A stretch of DNA of 64,000 nucleotides from the NCBI RefSeq assembly GCF_007751715.1, contig NZ_CP036292.1, positions 7,186,513 to 7,250,512 on the forward strand, read 5' to 3'. The translations under genes were made by a program, and so were the position numbers. The notes under the pieces are model-generated. The model was given only the letters and a program-made list of their open reading frames with translations. It did not search any database and had not been told where the DNA came from. Shown here in pieces: positions 28,702-40,323 of this stretch; within the stretch, counting starts at the first letter, position 1, and every line of letters begins with the position of its first letter. Source of the DNA: Rosistilla oblonga. GTDB lineage: Bacteria > Planctomycetota > Planctomycetia > Pirellulales > Pirellulaceae.

Positions 28702-28988
28702 CGAAAATGCTCCTGTTGATTGTTTTATGGGGGTACCCCTTTGTCAGGGGTTCCGGTGTTAGTCCGCCGTTAACCTAGCAACCGATAGCAGCCTGGGACC
28801 AGAGGTGTCACGCCCCGAGCCAATACTATTTACAGAGCAAGAGAGACTGTTCCCAAATCAAGTGGTTGTTGGTCCCCGATACAAAGGGTACTATCCGATT
28901 GTCCACTTTTGGCGAGCAGACGATGCTTACGAGCAGGTCCGGCAAGCGGGCGAATCACATTTGGGAAAGCGAATCGAAAGGGATCACC

Positions 28989-30122
28989 ATGGCCAAGAAA
29001 TCAGCAAAATCGAGTGCAAAAGCAGGTAAGATCGACCCAGGCATGAAAGCCGTTTTGGCGCGTGAACCGGGTTTGGCCTCCACCTTGCAGCAGATCGAAA
29101 AATCGTTTGGCGGTGGGGCGATCATGCCTTTGGGTGCCGAATCACAATTAAAAATCAGCGGGATTCCGACCGGCAGCTTGAGCCTGGACATGGCCTTGGG
29201 CGGCTTCGGTCTGCCTCGCGGCCGGATCATCGAAGTCTACGGCCCCGAATCGAGCGGTAAGACGACGCTAGCATTGCACGTCGCCGCCGAAGCACAAAAG
29301 GCGGGTGGCATCGCGGCGATCATCGATGCCGAGCACGCTTTTGATCCCGGCTGGGGTAAGAAGCTGGGCGTCGAACTCGATTCGCTGTTGGTCAGCCAAC
29401 CCAGCAGCGGTGAAGAGGCGATGCAGATCACCGAGATGTTGGTCAAAAGCAACTCGGTCGACGTGATCATCATCGACTCGGTCGCGGCTTTGGTACCACG
29501 TGCGGAACTCGAAGGCGAAATCGGAGCGTCGCACGTCGGGCTGCAAGCGCGTCTGATGAGCCAATCGATGCGGAAGCTGACCGGTGCGATCGCGAAGAGC
29601 AAATCGGTGGTGATCTTCATCAACCAGATCCGCGAAAAGATCGGCGTGATGTTCGGCAGCCCCGAAACCACACCGGGCGGTCGGGCGTTGAAGTTCTACG
29701 CCAGTTGCCGGATCGACGTCCGTCGGATCGGTGCTCTCAAAGATGGCGAAGAACAGGTCGGCCAACGGGTCAAATGCAAGATCGTCAAGAACAAGGTGGC
29801 ACCGCCGTTCCGGATCGCTGAATTCGATATGATGCATAATAATGGTATCAGTTTCGAAGGCGACATCCTCGACTTGGGACTGGAACACAACGTGCTCACT
29901 CGCAGCGGTGCTTGGTTCAAGTATGGCGAAACCTATCTTGGACAAGGCAAGGAGAAGGCGCGTAACTTCCTGATCGAGAACACCGAAACGCGCGACGAGA
30001 TCCGCGACCGGATCATGACCGCGGGCGGGTTCGCAGGCCCTGTCGAAATCGGTCCCGAGGACGACGCTGCCAATGCGGATGACTTGAGCGATGTCGATGA
30101 AGAAGCGACGACCAACAGTTAA
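28989..30122 (+). CDS. recA: Recombinase RecA
   Basis: 377 residues. Canonical motifs are Walker [18 protein letters not shown], Walker [15 protein letters not shown], the L1/L2 loop regions ([35 protein letters not shown]) and an acidic C-terminal tail ([18 protein letters not shown]). It binds single-stranded DNA, drives strand exchange and stimulates LexA-type cleavage. The ATG at 28989 has AAAGGG just upstream; the longer open frame to 28866 is rejected. I found no obvious LexA-type dyad in the leader. An HtrA-like protease gene follows only 34 bp downstream. Confidence 0.98.
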   Translation: MAKKSAKSSAKAGKIDPGMKAVLAREPGLASTLQQIEKSFGGGAIMPLGAESQLKISGIPTGSLSLDMALGGFGLPRGRIIEVYGPESSGKTTLALHVAAEAQKAGGIAAIIDAEHAFDPGWGKKLGVELDSLLVSQPSSGEEAMQITEMLVKSNSVDVIIIDSVAALVPRAELEGEIGASHVGLQARLMSQSMRKLTGAIAKSKSVVIFINQIREKIGVMFGSPETTPGGRALKFYASCRIDVRRIGALKDGEEQVGQRVKCKIVKNKVAPPFRIAEFDMMHNNGISFEGDILDLGLEHNVLTRSGAWFKYGETYLGQGKEKARNFLIENTETRDEIRDRIMTAGGFAGPVEIGPEDDAANADDLSDVDEEATTNS

Positions 30123-30156
30123 CAACGGCTTCGATTTGCGGACGGGTTGATTCAAG

Positions 30157-31653
30157 ATGCGACAAATTGCTTTCCTCGTTGTCATTTTGCTCTCGGCCTG
30201 TCCGACCTCGGCACAGCAACCGCCCGACGCGTTGCTGTCGATGCAGTCGGCGTTAACCAATGCGATCGATCGCGCGGGGCGTTCGGTCGTTGCGATCGCT
30301 CGCGTTCGCAAAGATCTGCCCGCCGATGCGATGGGTGATCTGAAATTTAATCTCCCCGGGCTCGGTCAACCGCTGATCGATCCGACCAATCCGGCGTTTG
30401 TTCCGACCGAGTTTGCGTCGGGCGTGATCGTTTCGGCCGACGGCGACGTCCTGACGAACTTCCACGTCCTCGACGATCCCAAACAGAACGACTATTACGT
30501 CTGGCATCGCGGAATCGGCAGCCAGGCGGTCGTCCAAGCGACTCCCGCCGAAGTCCAAGCAGGCGACCCGTGGACCGATCTGGCGATCCTGCGAATCGAA
30601 AACGCCAAGGATCTCCCCGCGATCAAAATGGGCGATGCCTCGCAGATCCAGCGCGGCATGTTCGTGATCTCTTTAGGCAATCCGTACGCTATCGCTCGCG
30701 ACGGATACCCCAGCGCCAGCATGGGGATCGTTTCAAATCTTCAGCGGGCCGCGGCGGCGCAGCCCGACAAGGAATCGCGCGGCCAAGCTCCCCCTAGCCA
30801 ACAGCTGCACGAATTTGGGACCTTGATTCAAACCGACGCCAAGTTGAACCTGGGGACCAGCGGCGGAGCGTTGGTTAATCTGCAGGGCGAGATGATCGGG
30901 CTGACGACATCGCTGGCCGCGGTCGCTGGATACGAACAATCGGCCGGGTTTGCGATTCCGATCGACAAATCGATGCGAGCCGCGATCGATCAATTGCTCG
31001 AGGGCAAAACGCCCGCGTTCGGCTTCTTGGGGTTGGAACCAGCCGACCTCCCCGAACCGCAACGCGCCCGCGGGCTGCGTGGAGCGATCGTTCGCCAGGT
31101 GCTGCAAGGCATGCCAGCTCAACGGGCTGGTTTGCGCAGTGGCGATTTGATCACCAAGATCGACGGCCAACCGATCGATGGCGCGGCGGGATTGTTTCGC
31201 GAGATGAGTCGCCGACCGGCGAACGCGAAGGTCCAGATGACACTGCTGCAAGGCAATCCGCTGACCGACGACTTTCAATCCAAAATCGTCGACGTCACGC
31301 TGGGGAAGAAGTACCTAGCGTTGACCAAACCGGGCTACAGCCGCTTTCCCGAACCGAGCTGGCGTGGATTGCGAGTCGACCACGGGACGGCCCTACCGCC
31401 GGGCCAGTTGTTTGGGTTCTCGCGGCCTCGGGAGATCCTGCCCGTTGCGGTGATCAGCGTCGATCCCGACACGCCCGCCTGGAACGCCGGGCTGCGACCG
31501 GGGCAATTCGTGCAGAAAGTGGGCGACAAATCGGTGCCAGATCCCGATACCTTCTATGAGCTAGTGAAAGAGCAGACCGATGCGGTCGCGCTGACGATTG
31601 TGGGCCCCGGCGATCGCGAGCAACGGATCTCGGTCCCGACGAGCATCCAATAG
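30157..31653 (+). CDS. HtrA/DegP-like serine protease with PDZ domains
   Basis: 498 residues. The N-terminal export signal VVILLSACPTSAQQ contains a possible lipobox (LSAC), so it may be a lipoprotein or simply cleaved after TSAQ. The trypsin-like domain has His in LTNFHVLDD, Asp in DPWTDLAILRIE and Ser in NLGTSGGALVNL, a complete triad. Two PDZ-type modules follow (about residues 285-365 and 405-495, with GMPAQRAGLRSGDLITKIDGQ and DPDTPAWNAGLRPGQFVQKV). It is probably an envelope quality-control protease. It starts 34 bp after recA and could share its transcript. Confidence 0.9.
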   Translation: MRQIAFLVVILLSACPTSAQQPPDALLSMQSALTNAIDRAGRSVVAIARVRKDLPADAMGDLKFNLPGLGQPLIDPTNPAFVPTEFASGVIVSADGDVLTNFHVLDDPKQNDYYVWHRGIGSQAVVQATPAEVQAGDPWTDLAILRIENAKDLPAIKMGDASQIQRGMFVISLGNPYAIARDGYPSASMGIVSNLQRAAAAQPDKESRGQAPPSQQLHEFGTLIQTDAKLNLGTSGGALVNLQGEMIGLTTSLAAVAGYEQSAGFAIPIDKSMRAAIDQLLEGKTPAFGFLGLEPADLPEPQRARGLRGAIVRQVLQGMPAQRAGLRSGDLITKIDGQPIDGAAGLFREMSRRPANAKVQMTLLQGNPLTDDFQSKIVDVTLGKKYLALTKPGYSRFPEPSWRGLRVDHGTALPPGQLFGFSRPREILPVAVISVDPDTPAWNAGLRPGQFVQKVGDKSVPDPDTFYELVKEQTDAVALTIVGPGDREQRISVPTSIQ

Positions 31654-31836
31654 TCGCTGCGGCGATGCGAAACGCGAAGGTTTGCGGGGAATGCCCCGAG
31701 ACCGCAGCCGGACCGTTTCTGCCGACTAGGCAAGCTCCACAGCTCATGCTACCTGTTGGAAAACTCCATTTCTCGTTAAAAATGCAGTTTTGAAACTTCG
31801 CCTCCCGCGCCCCACCCGACTCAAAGAGCAGCATCG

Positions 31837-34650
<2,814 letters not shown>

Positions 34651-35199
34651 GGCCCTTGGTGTGACTTGGTTGAACGGAAATGAGAACTTCCGTTGCAGCA
34701 TGGTGAATGGAGGCGCGGCCGGTGCAGTTGCTCAGCCTCCACGACACCTTCAAGCCGCGCATCGCTCAAGCATCGGATCTCTCAAGATTCACGTCGCGGC
34801 CGCCTCCGGCCCGATCCGGGTTGCGATTCCGTGACGAGGCGCATCGGTTGGCCTTCTTCCAACAGTGTCGTGTTCTTGATCGACACAAATTCGCGCCGCG
34901 ATGACTCTCCGCAAACTGTCTCGCCTGGATGACAGTTTTTCTGATAAACGCTGGTAATTTGCTCAAAAGAGCAGCCTTTTTGCTGGGCTTTCACGGCGAT
35001 AGCGCCATCTGCGCAAGTGCTTTCTAGTTCCCAAATCCGTTGACCGGACAGCCGATACCTGTAACATACAGCTACCTAGCAGCGGGATCGCGGCAACCGT
35101 TCCTCATGCCTCAAGTCATTAGCACTTCCTCATTAACTCATGCACGGGACAGATGTTTTGTCACTAGAAACACGCAGCATCCGAATCCCGCGTGTCGCG
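34651..35199. other. Intergenic region with one hairpin and no convincing gene
   Basis: About 550 bases between alaS and the membrane-protein gene. A 7-bp stem at 34673-34679 / 34688-34694 lies just after alaS and may mark its 3' end. Short frames here (for example 34693-34932) have arginine/serine-rich, shadow-like composition and no start signal. An upstream in-frame ATG at 35140 belongs to the next gene's frame. Confidence 0.5.
34673..34694 (+). terminator. Hairpin downstream of alaS
   Basis: AACGGAA (34673-34679) pairs with TTCCGTT (34688-34694) across an 8-base loop, 22 bp after the alaS stop. There is no T-run, so Rho-independent action is doubtful. Confidence 0.4.
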
Positions 35200-35616
35200 A
35201 TGGCGGTACGACTTCTGTTCGCTCTCTTTCTGTTGAGCACCGGGATCATGACGATCAGCTTTGCCATCAACGGGTATCCCGTCGGTGATCCACCAGGAGA
35301 TGTCGGTCGATTCATGATGGCGCTCGAAAAGACGGGCTATCTGATTTTCTGGGTCGGCTTTTTCAAAGCGGTTGTGGGGGGACTGATGTTCGTGCCTCGG
35401 ACCGCCCCCTTGGCTGTGCTGATGTCTCTCCCTTATGCCTTCAATATCCTGCTGTATGTGACGCTCTTCGCCCATCAATATCTTGTGGTCGGCCTCCCCG
35501 ATTTCGCAGCGTGTGCGCTGTTGATTTATTGCTACTTCGATTGGTATCGCCCGATCTTTGCTGGACCAACGACGGCGCCGTGGCAGGTTTCTTGTGGAGA
35601 TGGAAATGCACTTTGA
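35200..35616 (+). CDS. Small four-helix membrane protein
   Basis: About 138 residues with four hydrophobic helices (VRLLFALFLLSTGIMTISFAI, ILYVTLFAHQYLVVGL among them) and the DoxX-like rhythm of short loops, including FWVGFFKAVVGGLMFVPR. Assignment to DoxX-like proteins is tentative. The frame is open from the ATG at 35140; I choose 35200, where the first helix begins. Its 3' end overlaps the MarR start by 11 bases, and an MBL hydrolase follows, so it belongs to a three-gene operon. Confidence 0.7.
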   Translation: MAVRLLFALFLLSTGIMTISFAINGYPVGDPPGDVGRFMMALEKTGYLIFWVGFFKAVVGGLMFVPRTAPLAVLMSLPYAFNILLYVTLFAHQYLVVGLPDFAACALLIYCYFDWYRPIFAGPTTAPWQVSCGDGNAL

Positions 35617-36058
35617 TTCCGAATCCTCGCCCGGATTTGCCATAGGGCGTGTCGCTTATCTGATTCGTAGTGGGATGGCGGCAGAGCTGAAGAAAGCCGG
35701 CTGGCCCTTTTCGCCGGAGGAAACGCAGACGTTGATCACGTTGTCCGACGCCGGGGAACCGAGGAGTATGAACGAGTTGGCATCGCTGATGATTCGCGAT
35801 CCAACGACGGTGAAACGCCAGTTGGATCGGTTGGTCGAACATCAATTTGTCGAACGCAGTGCCTCGAGCGAAGACGCCCGGATTGTGATGATCCGCTTGA
35901 CTCGCCGTGGCGAACAGAAACTGCAGAAGATCCTCCCACTGCTGGATGACTTGCGAAAAACTGCATTGCAGGGAATCCCCAAGTCTGACTTGGAAACAAC
36001 GCGAAACGTCTTGCAAAAAATGCAGATCAACTTAAGAAACCACGTCGCAAAGGATTAA
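35606..36058 (+). CDS. MarR-family transcriptional regulator
   Basis: 150 residues of winged-helix fold. Key segments are MNELASLMIRDPTTVKRQLDRL (recognition helix region) and VERSASSEDARIVMIRLTRRG (wing), flanked by dimerisation helices. MarR proteins usually repress neighbouring detoxification genes and respond to small lipophilic ligands. This one sits between the membrane protein and the MBL hydrolase and probably controls them; that is inference. ATG 35606 is preferred over 35600 because GGAG at 35596-35599 then has a 6-base spacing. Confidence 0.9.
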   Translation: MHFDSESSPGFAIGRVAYLIRSGMAAELKKAGWPFSPEETQTLITLSDAGEPRSMNELASLMIRDPTTVKRQLDRLVEHQFVERSASSEDARIVMIRLTRRGEQKLQKILPLLDDLRKTALQGIPKSDLETTRNVLQKMQINLRNHVAKD

Positions 36059-36062
36059 GCTC

Positions 36063-37472
36063 ATGAGTAAAAACAGATTCTCATTCGACCTTTCTCGGTT
36101 CACTGTTGGCGCAGCGAAAGCCTGGCTACTCGGCATCGTCGCGCTGACCGCCACGGTCGCCCATGGCCAAACGCAAACCGATCCCGACACGGCGCTACGG
36201 ATGCTGAACGCTCAGCAGCAGCAGTTTGAAAAGGGAGTTATCCAAGTCGCGGACAACGTCTTCACCGCGGTAGGTTTTCACGGCGCGAACACTTCGATGA
36301 TCGTCGGCACCGACGGGGTGATCATCATCGATACGCTCTTCGGTCCCAGCAGTGCGGCCGACGCAGCTGAGGCCTTTCGGCAATACAGCGACAAACCGGT
36401 CAAGGCGATCATCTATACGCACAGCCATGGCGATCACATCGGTGGCGGCAGTGCGTTTGTCGGCGACGCGAAGCCCGACATCTACGCCACCGAGAGTTTT
36501 GGTTCGGCCGAAGGCGTCAACAAAGCTGTCGATCCGATTAAGCAGAAGCGAAACGTACGCCAGTTCGGTCGCAAGCTCTCGCCGGCCGAAAGCACCAACC
36601 GCGGTGTTGCCCCGGCGGGTACAAAAGATGGCGACCGCGGCGAAGGGTTTCTTCCACCGACCGTCACCGTTCCCAACAGCGGACTCAAAACAACGATCGC
36701 GGGAATCGATATCGAATTCCACATCAGCCCCGGAGAAACCGACGACGCGATGTTTATCTGGCTGCCCAGCGAGAAGGTGCTTTTCGCGGGGGACAACTTT
36801 TACAATTCCTTTCCCAACCTCTACGCGATCCGTGGCACCGCCTATCGCGACGTGCTGAATTGGTCCGAAAGCGTTGGCAAGATGGCCGCGTTAAAACCAC
36901 ATGTAGTCGTCCCGGGCCACACGATGCCGATCGCAGGAGAGGAAGCGGCGACCGCGGCACTGCAGGATTACAGCGATGCGATTCGCAGCGTGTACGATCA
37001 AACCGTGCGAGGCATCAACGCCGGAAAAGGTCCCGAACAACTTGCGCACGAAGTCGAACTCCCCGAGCATCTTCAAGACAAACCGTACCTGATTCAGTTC
37101 TACGGAGCGGTGCCGCATGCGGTACGCGCCATCTATTGCGGGTTGTTGGGTTGGTACGACGGCAATCCAACGACGCTAAATCCGCTGGAGCCCAGGATCA
37201 AAGCGAAGAAGATGGCTCAGCTGGCAGGCGGGACTGCCGAACTAACCGCTCAGATGGAAGCCGCCCTGGAGAAGCAGGATTACCAATGGGCACTGGAGCT
37301 GTCCGACCACGTGAAATGGCTCGACGATGCCGATCGGAAGCTCGCCCGCAAAACAAAGATCGCGGCGCTGCGAGGCTTGGCAGCGAGAGAGTACAACGCG
37401 CCCAACAGAAACTACTACCTCAGCTATGCCAACGAACTCGAATCGGGCCAGTTGAGCAACGTCTGGTTCTAA
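36063..37472 (+). CDS. Secreted MBL-fold hydrolase, alkylsulfatase-like (SdsA1 type, short form)
   Basis: 469 residues. A signal peptide (WLLGIVALTATVAHGQ, cleavage near residue 38) precedes a metallo-beta-lactamase domain with the zinc motif YTHSHGDHIGGG, PGETDDAMFIW and VLFAGDNFYNSFPNLYAIRG. The N-terminal GVIQVADNVFTAVGFHGANTSMIVG and the helical dimerisation part (YDGNPTTLNPLEP) are typical of SDS hydrolases (class III alkylsulfatases). Those enzymes usually run past 600 residues with an SCP2-like domain, which is absent here. The substrate may be alkyl sulfate or another ester. It starts 4 bp after marR. Confidence 0.85.
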   Translation: MSKNRFSFDLSRFTVGAAKAWLLGIVALTATVAHGQTQTDPDTALRMLNAQQQQFEKGVIQVADNVFTAVGFHGANTSMIVGTDGVIIIDTLFGPSSAADAAEAFRQYSDKPVKAIIYTHSHGDHIGGGSAFVGDAKPDIYATESFGSAEGVNKAVDPIKQKRNVRQFGRKLSPAESTNRGVAPAGTKDGDRGEGFLPPTVTVPNSGLKTTIAGIDIEFHISPGETDDAMFIWLPSEKVLFAGDNFYNSFPNLYAIRGTAYRDVLNWSESVGKMAALKPHVVVPGHTMPIAGEEAATAALQDYSDAIRSVYDQTVRGINAGKGPEQLAHEVELPEHLQDKPYLIQFYGAVPHAVRAIYCGLLGWYDGNPTTLNPLEPRIKAKKMAQLAGGTAELTAQMEAALEKQDYQWALELSDHVKWLDDADRKLARKTKIAALRGLAAREYNAPNRNYYLSYANELESGQLSNVWF

Positions 37473-37496
37473 TCGCGATCCGAGTTCGGATCCGAA

Positions 37497-37526
37497 CGTT
37501 CCCGACAACGCGAGTTGTCGGGAACG
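37497..37526. terminator. Strong GCGA-tetraloop hairpin between convergent genes
   Basis: A perfect 13-bp stem (37497-37509 with 37514-37526) is closed by the tetraloop GCGA. It lies 24 bp after the MBL hydrolase stop and 16 bp before the stop of the opposing esterase. There is no T-run. It is very likely the shared transcript end. Confidence 0.75.
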
Positions 37527-37541
37527 CTGCGGTTGCACGGG

Positions 37542-38450
37542 CTACTTGGCGGCTGGAAGGATGCCTCGCGAGATCATCCACTCGTGGCATAGCATCGGCC
37601 AGTGTTCGGCGCCGGGGCGGCCTGCGGCTAGGCCTAATCCGTGTCGGCCCTTCTCGAAGATGTGCATCTCGACGGGCACCTTGTGCTTGTGGCAGGCCAG
37701 ATAGAAGTGGATGGAGTTCTGCGGCGGCACAGCGGTATCTTCGCTGGTGTGGAGCAAGAAGATCGGCGGTGTCTTTTCGGTCACCTGCGATTCGTTCGAC
37801 AGCGACTCGACAAGTTCTTCGGGTGCGTCTTCGCCCAGCAGATTGCGTTGGCTGCCGCGGTGCGTATACGGTTTGTTCAGCCCGATCACCGCGTAACACA
37901 AGACGGCAAAGTCGGGGCGGCAGCTGACGCGATCGATCGGATCGGCCGCGTCGGGATTCCCGTCGTCGAAGTGGGTCGCCGCAGTCGATGCCAAGTGACC
38001 GCCGGCGGAGAAGCCGAGGATCCCGATCCGATTGGGATCGATGTTCAGTTCAGCAGCTTGAGCGCGGAGGGTGCGGATCGCTCGCTGGGCATCCATCAAC
38101 GGATAGGGGTGTTTGTAACCGGCTCCCTGGTTTCCTTTGCCGCGATGGCGGTACTGGCAGATCGCTGCGGTGACGCCGAGATCCTGCAACCAATTTGCAA
38201 TCGCATACCCCTCGTGATCGATCGCCAATCCGCCGTAGCCACCACCGGGGAGGACGACGATCGCCGGCCGTGGACCGTCGCCGGCCGCCTTGTAGATCGT
38301 CAAATTAGGCAGATCGCCAACCTGATCGCCTCCCGCACCGGGAGCTCCATCCTTCCAAAGCGGTTTCGGTTCAGGCGAATCGGCAACAACGGTGGCTGAC
38401 AAAATCAAGCAGGTCAGCGGTGCAAACAGGAAGGCTTTCAGCTTCATCAT
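37542..38450 (-). CDS. Secreted alpha/beta hydrolase (BD-FAE/acetylxylan-esterase-like)
   Basis: 302 residues. A signal peptide (KAFLFAPLTCLILSATVVADS) precedes the esterase fold with the oxyanion segment VVLPGGGYGGLAIDHEG, nucleophile GFSAGGHLAST and catalytic His in FEKGRHGLGLA. The loop HTSEDTAVPPQNS supplies the acid. Enzymes of this type deacylate plant or algal polysaccharides. The start is at 38450 (MMKLK...); 38447 is equally possible. It is co-directional with the propeller-like gene 135 bp upstream and may be part of a polysaccharide-processing set. Confidence 0.85.
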   Translation of the reverse strand: MMKLKAFLFAPLTCLILSATVVADSPEPKPLWKDGAPGAGGDQVGDLPNLTIYKAAGDGPRPAIVVLPGGGYGGLAIDHEGYAIANWLQDLGVTAAICQYRHRGKGNQGAGYKHPYPLMDAQRAIRTLRAQAAELNIDPNRIGILGFSAGGHLASTAATHFDDGNPDAADPIDRVSCRPDFAVLCYAVIGLNKPYTHRGSQRNLLGEDAPEELVESLSNESQVTEKTPPIFLLHTSEDTAVPPQNSIHFYLACHKHKVPVEMHIFEKGRHGLGLAAGRPGAEHWPMLCHEWMISRGILPAAK

Positions 38451-38585
38451 GTGGAATCTCACGTCGTGTTGAAGTAAATCGGGGGTGCGAAACGGTCACA
38501 ACGAGCCAGCTCGATGTGCCGCGGCTGCCATCGCCAACATCATACTCACCCGAGAATGAGTGTGTGTGCCGTGGTCGCGTGCAGA

Positions 38586-40043
38586 TCATTTGACGTTGTC
38601 GGTGAACCGCAGTGCGTAGAGATCGGCGTCGATCATCTTGACCCGCAACCGAATCGTCTTCCCGCGCAGCGAGCTGAGGTCGGAGCCCGAGTTCCAGGTT
38701 GCGGTTGCCGCCAATTCGTCTCCAAAAAGTTCGGGCATCTCCTGCATCGTGAACCCTGGAATCGGTTGGCCCTTTTCGTCCTGGATCTCGATCTGGATGC
38801 TGCCAGCTGCGGAGCTGGCGTAGTTGAGCTGCAGCGAGTCGCCGTCGAATTGGATCGGATGCGTGGTGAACTCGCCATGTTTGCCGCCTCCGACATGAGC
38901 CGAGGCAAATCCTTGTTGGCGGACGGTCAGCCGACGGATGCGATGGTCGGCGTGTCGATAGTGCTCGCTGATATAAAGCGACCACTCACCATCGCCCCCG
39001 TCGTAGATGCCATACGCAACCATGTTGCTACGGTCGGTCCAATTTTTTGGATCCAGCCCCGGCCTAGCCCAGGCTTGCAGGAAGGGGCGATCCCAGTGGA
39101 CCCCGTCGCGGCTGGACATGAAGATCGTATCGGAAACGCCTTTGACGCTGTGTTCGGGAATCTTCCGCCGAGCGGGTTGGAAGCGTTTGGGGAACGACAG
39201 AAACAGATGAGGCGCGGTCGGGCAGGGAATGGTGGCCGAGGTGTAAAAGTGTTCCTTCGGTGCATCCTCCGCATAACGATGGGGAACGCCGGTCGACCAT
39301 TTCAGAAAGTCCTGTGAATGGCTGCTCTGAATCGCTCGCAGTTGGTCTTCGACGGAAAAGATGCGACTGAAACATGCGTACCGGTTTCGCGCGGCGTCCC
39401 AAAAAGCGAGGTTCTGAGAATCGAACGCCCCTTTGGTAATGACCGGTTCCTTTTGAAGCTTTCGCCAGTGAATCCCGTCGGCCGATGCGAAGGCGTACAG
39501 ACCGCCTGGCGTGTCACCGTATTGCCAGTTCTTTCCGGGCATCTTGACCCCGCCCAACGCTTTGAAACGGGCATCGGGTTTGGCCGACGGGTTGGCATCG
39601 AGGAAAGGAGCGAAGTTGTGCGATTCGACGCCACGCCAGATCACGTTGTTTTCTTTGGTCCCCCCCGCTTCGATCAGTCCCAGCTTGGGACGCGTGAAAT
39701 GAATCCCATCCTCGCTCTCGGCGACACAGGTGAATTGCGACTCGGAATGATCGGGGCCTCCGTCGGATCCGCGGTAGTACAGCCGAACCTTCTCGCCATC
39801 TTGGACTACCGAAAAATAGGCGCTCGTCGGCCCCTCCCAAGGTTTGTCGGTCGTCAGCACGATCTCCCGGCGAACGGGCTCGTGCAGCTTCAATTCGACG
39901 TTCTGCTTGGAATCGATAAGGTATTCGTCGACGAACAGCTCCCATCGCGACCCGAGCATCAAAGGTTCGGCGGCATGGTTTGATGCGGTCAGCGAGGCAA
40001 GGATCACGAGTGCCGGAAGCATGCGATTGCGAGGGTATCTCAT
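38586..40043 (-). CDS. Secreted beta-propeller-like protein (glycosidase-like, planctomycete type)
   Basis: 485 residues. The N-terminus holds a hydrophobic signal (LPALVILASLTASNHAAEP). The body has repeating strands with the patterns YFSVVQDGEKVRLYYRG, ESEDGIHFTRPKLGLIE and SRDGVHWDRPFL, as in five-bladed glycoside hydrolase (GH32/43-like) propellers. A C-terminal beta-sandwich-like segment contains IQIEIQDEKGQPIPGF. Exact catalytic residues cannot be assigned by eye. The start is ATG 40043, with GGAG a few bases upstream. Similar proteins are frequent in planctomycetes (recollection). Confidence 0.75.
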   Translation of the reverse strand: MRYPRNRMLPALVILASLTASNHAAEPLMLGSRWELFVDEYLIDSKQNVELKLHEPVRREIVLTTDKPWEGPTSAYFSVVQDGEKVRLYYRGSDGGPDHSESQFTCVAESEDGIHFTRPKLGLIEAGGTKENNVIWRGVESHNFAPFLDANPSAKPDARFKALGGVKMPGKNWQYGDTPGGLYAFASADGIHWRKLQKEPVITKGAFDSQNLAFWDAARNRYACFSRIFSVEDQLRAIQSSHSQDFLKWSTGVPHRYAEDAPKEHFYTSATIPCPTAPHLFLSFPKRFQPARRKIPEHSVKGVSDTIFMSSRDGVHWDRPFLQAWARPGLDPKNWTDRSNMVAYGIYDGGDGEWSLYISEHYRHADHRIRRLTVRQQGFASAHVGGGKHGEFTTHPIQFDGDSLQLNYASSAAGSIQIEIQDEKGQPIPGFTMQEMPELFGDELAATATWNSGSDLSSLRGKTIRLRVKMIDADLYALRFTDNVK

Positions 40044-40323
40044 GGCGACTCCAAAGGGTGGGGGATGGGGGTAGGTGAGGAGTTGGAAGACCGACAAACC
40101 TACGGCGGCGGAGACTCGAGGAATCCGATTCGCGATCAGCTCCACAAACCGGAGGGCGTGGTGTGATCCCGTAGTAGGCTTGGTTGGCCCCCATCATAAC
40201 CGCTGCGCACGGGCGATGCGCTCTGCGCCGCAACCGATGCGCACCGTCGAGAATGCGTTGTATACTTGCGCTCAAAAGTTGACCTAAGCCCCAAAACCCG
40301 AACCCCAGAAAACCCAGCCGTTC

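Noticed and set aside
28702..28988. LexA-type SOS box upstream of recA
   Set aside because: No convincing dyad of the known bacterial types could be read; planctomycete LexA sites are not well enough known to call one by eye.
29268..30311. 347-residue minus-strand frame opposite recA
   Set aside because: Antisense shadow of recA and the start of the protease gene; no family features.
36860..37927. 355-residue + strand frame across the MBL end and esterase gene
   Set aside because: It crosses a strong hairpin and the opposing esterase, with Arg-rich composition typical of an off-frame reading.
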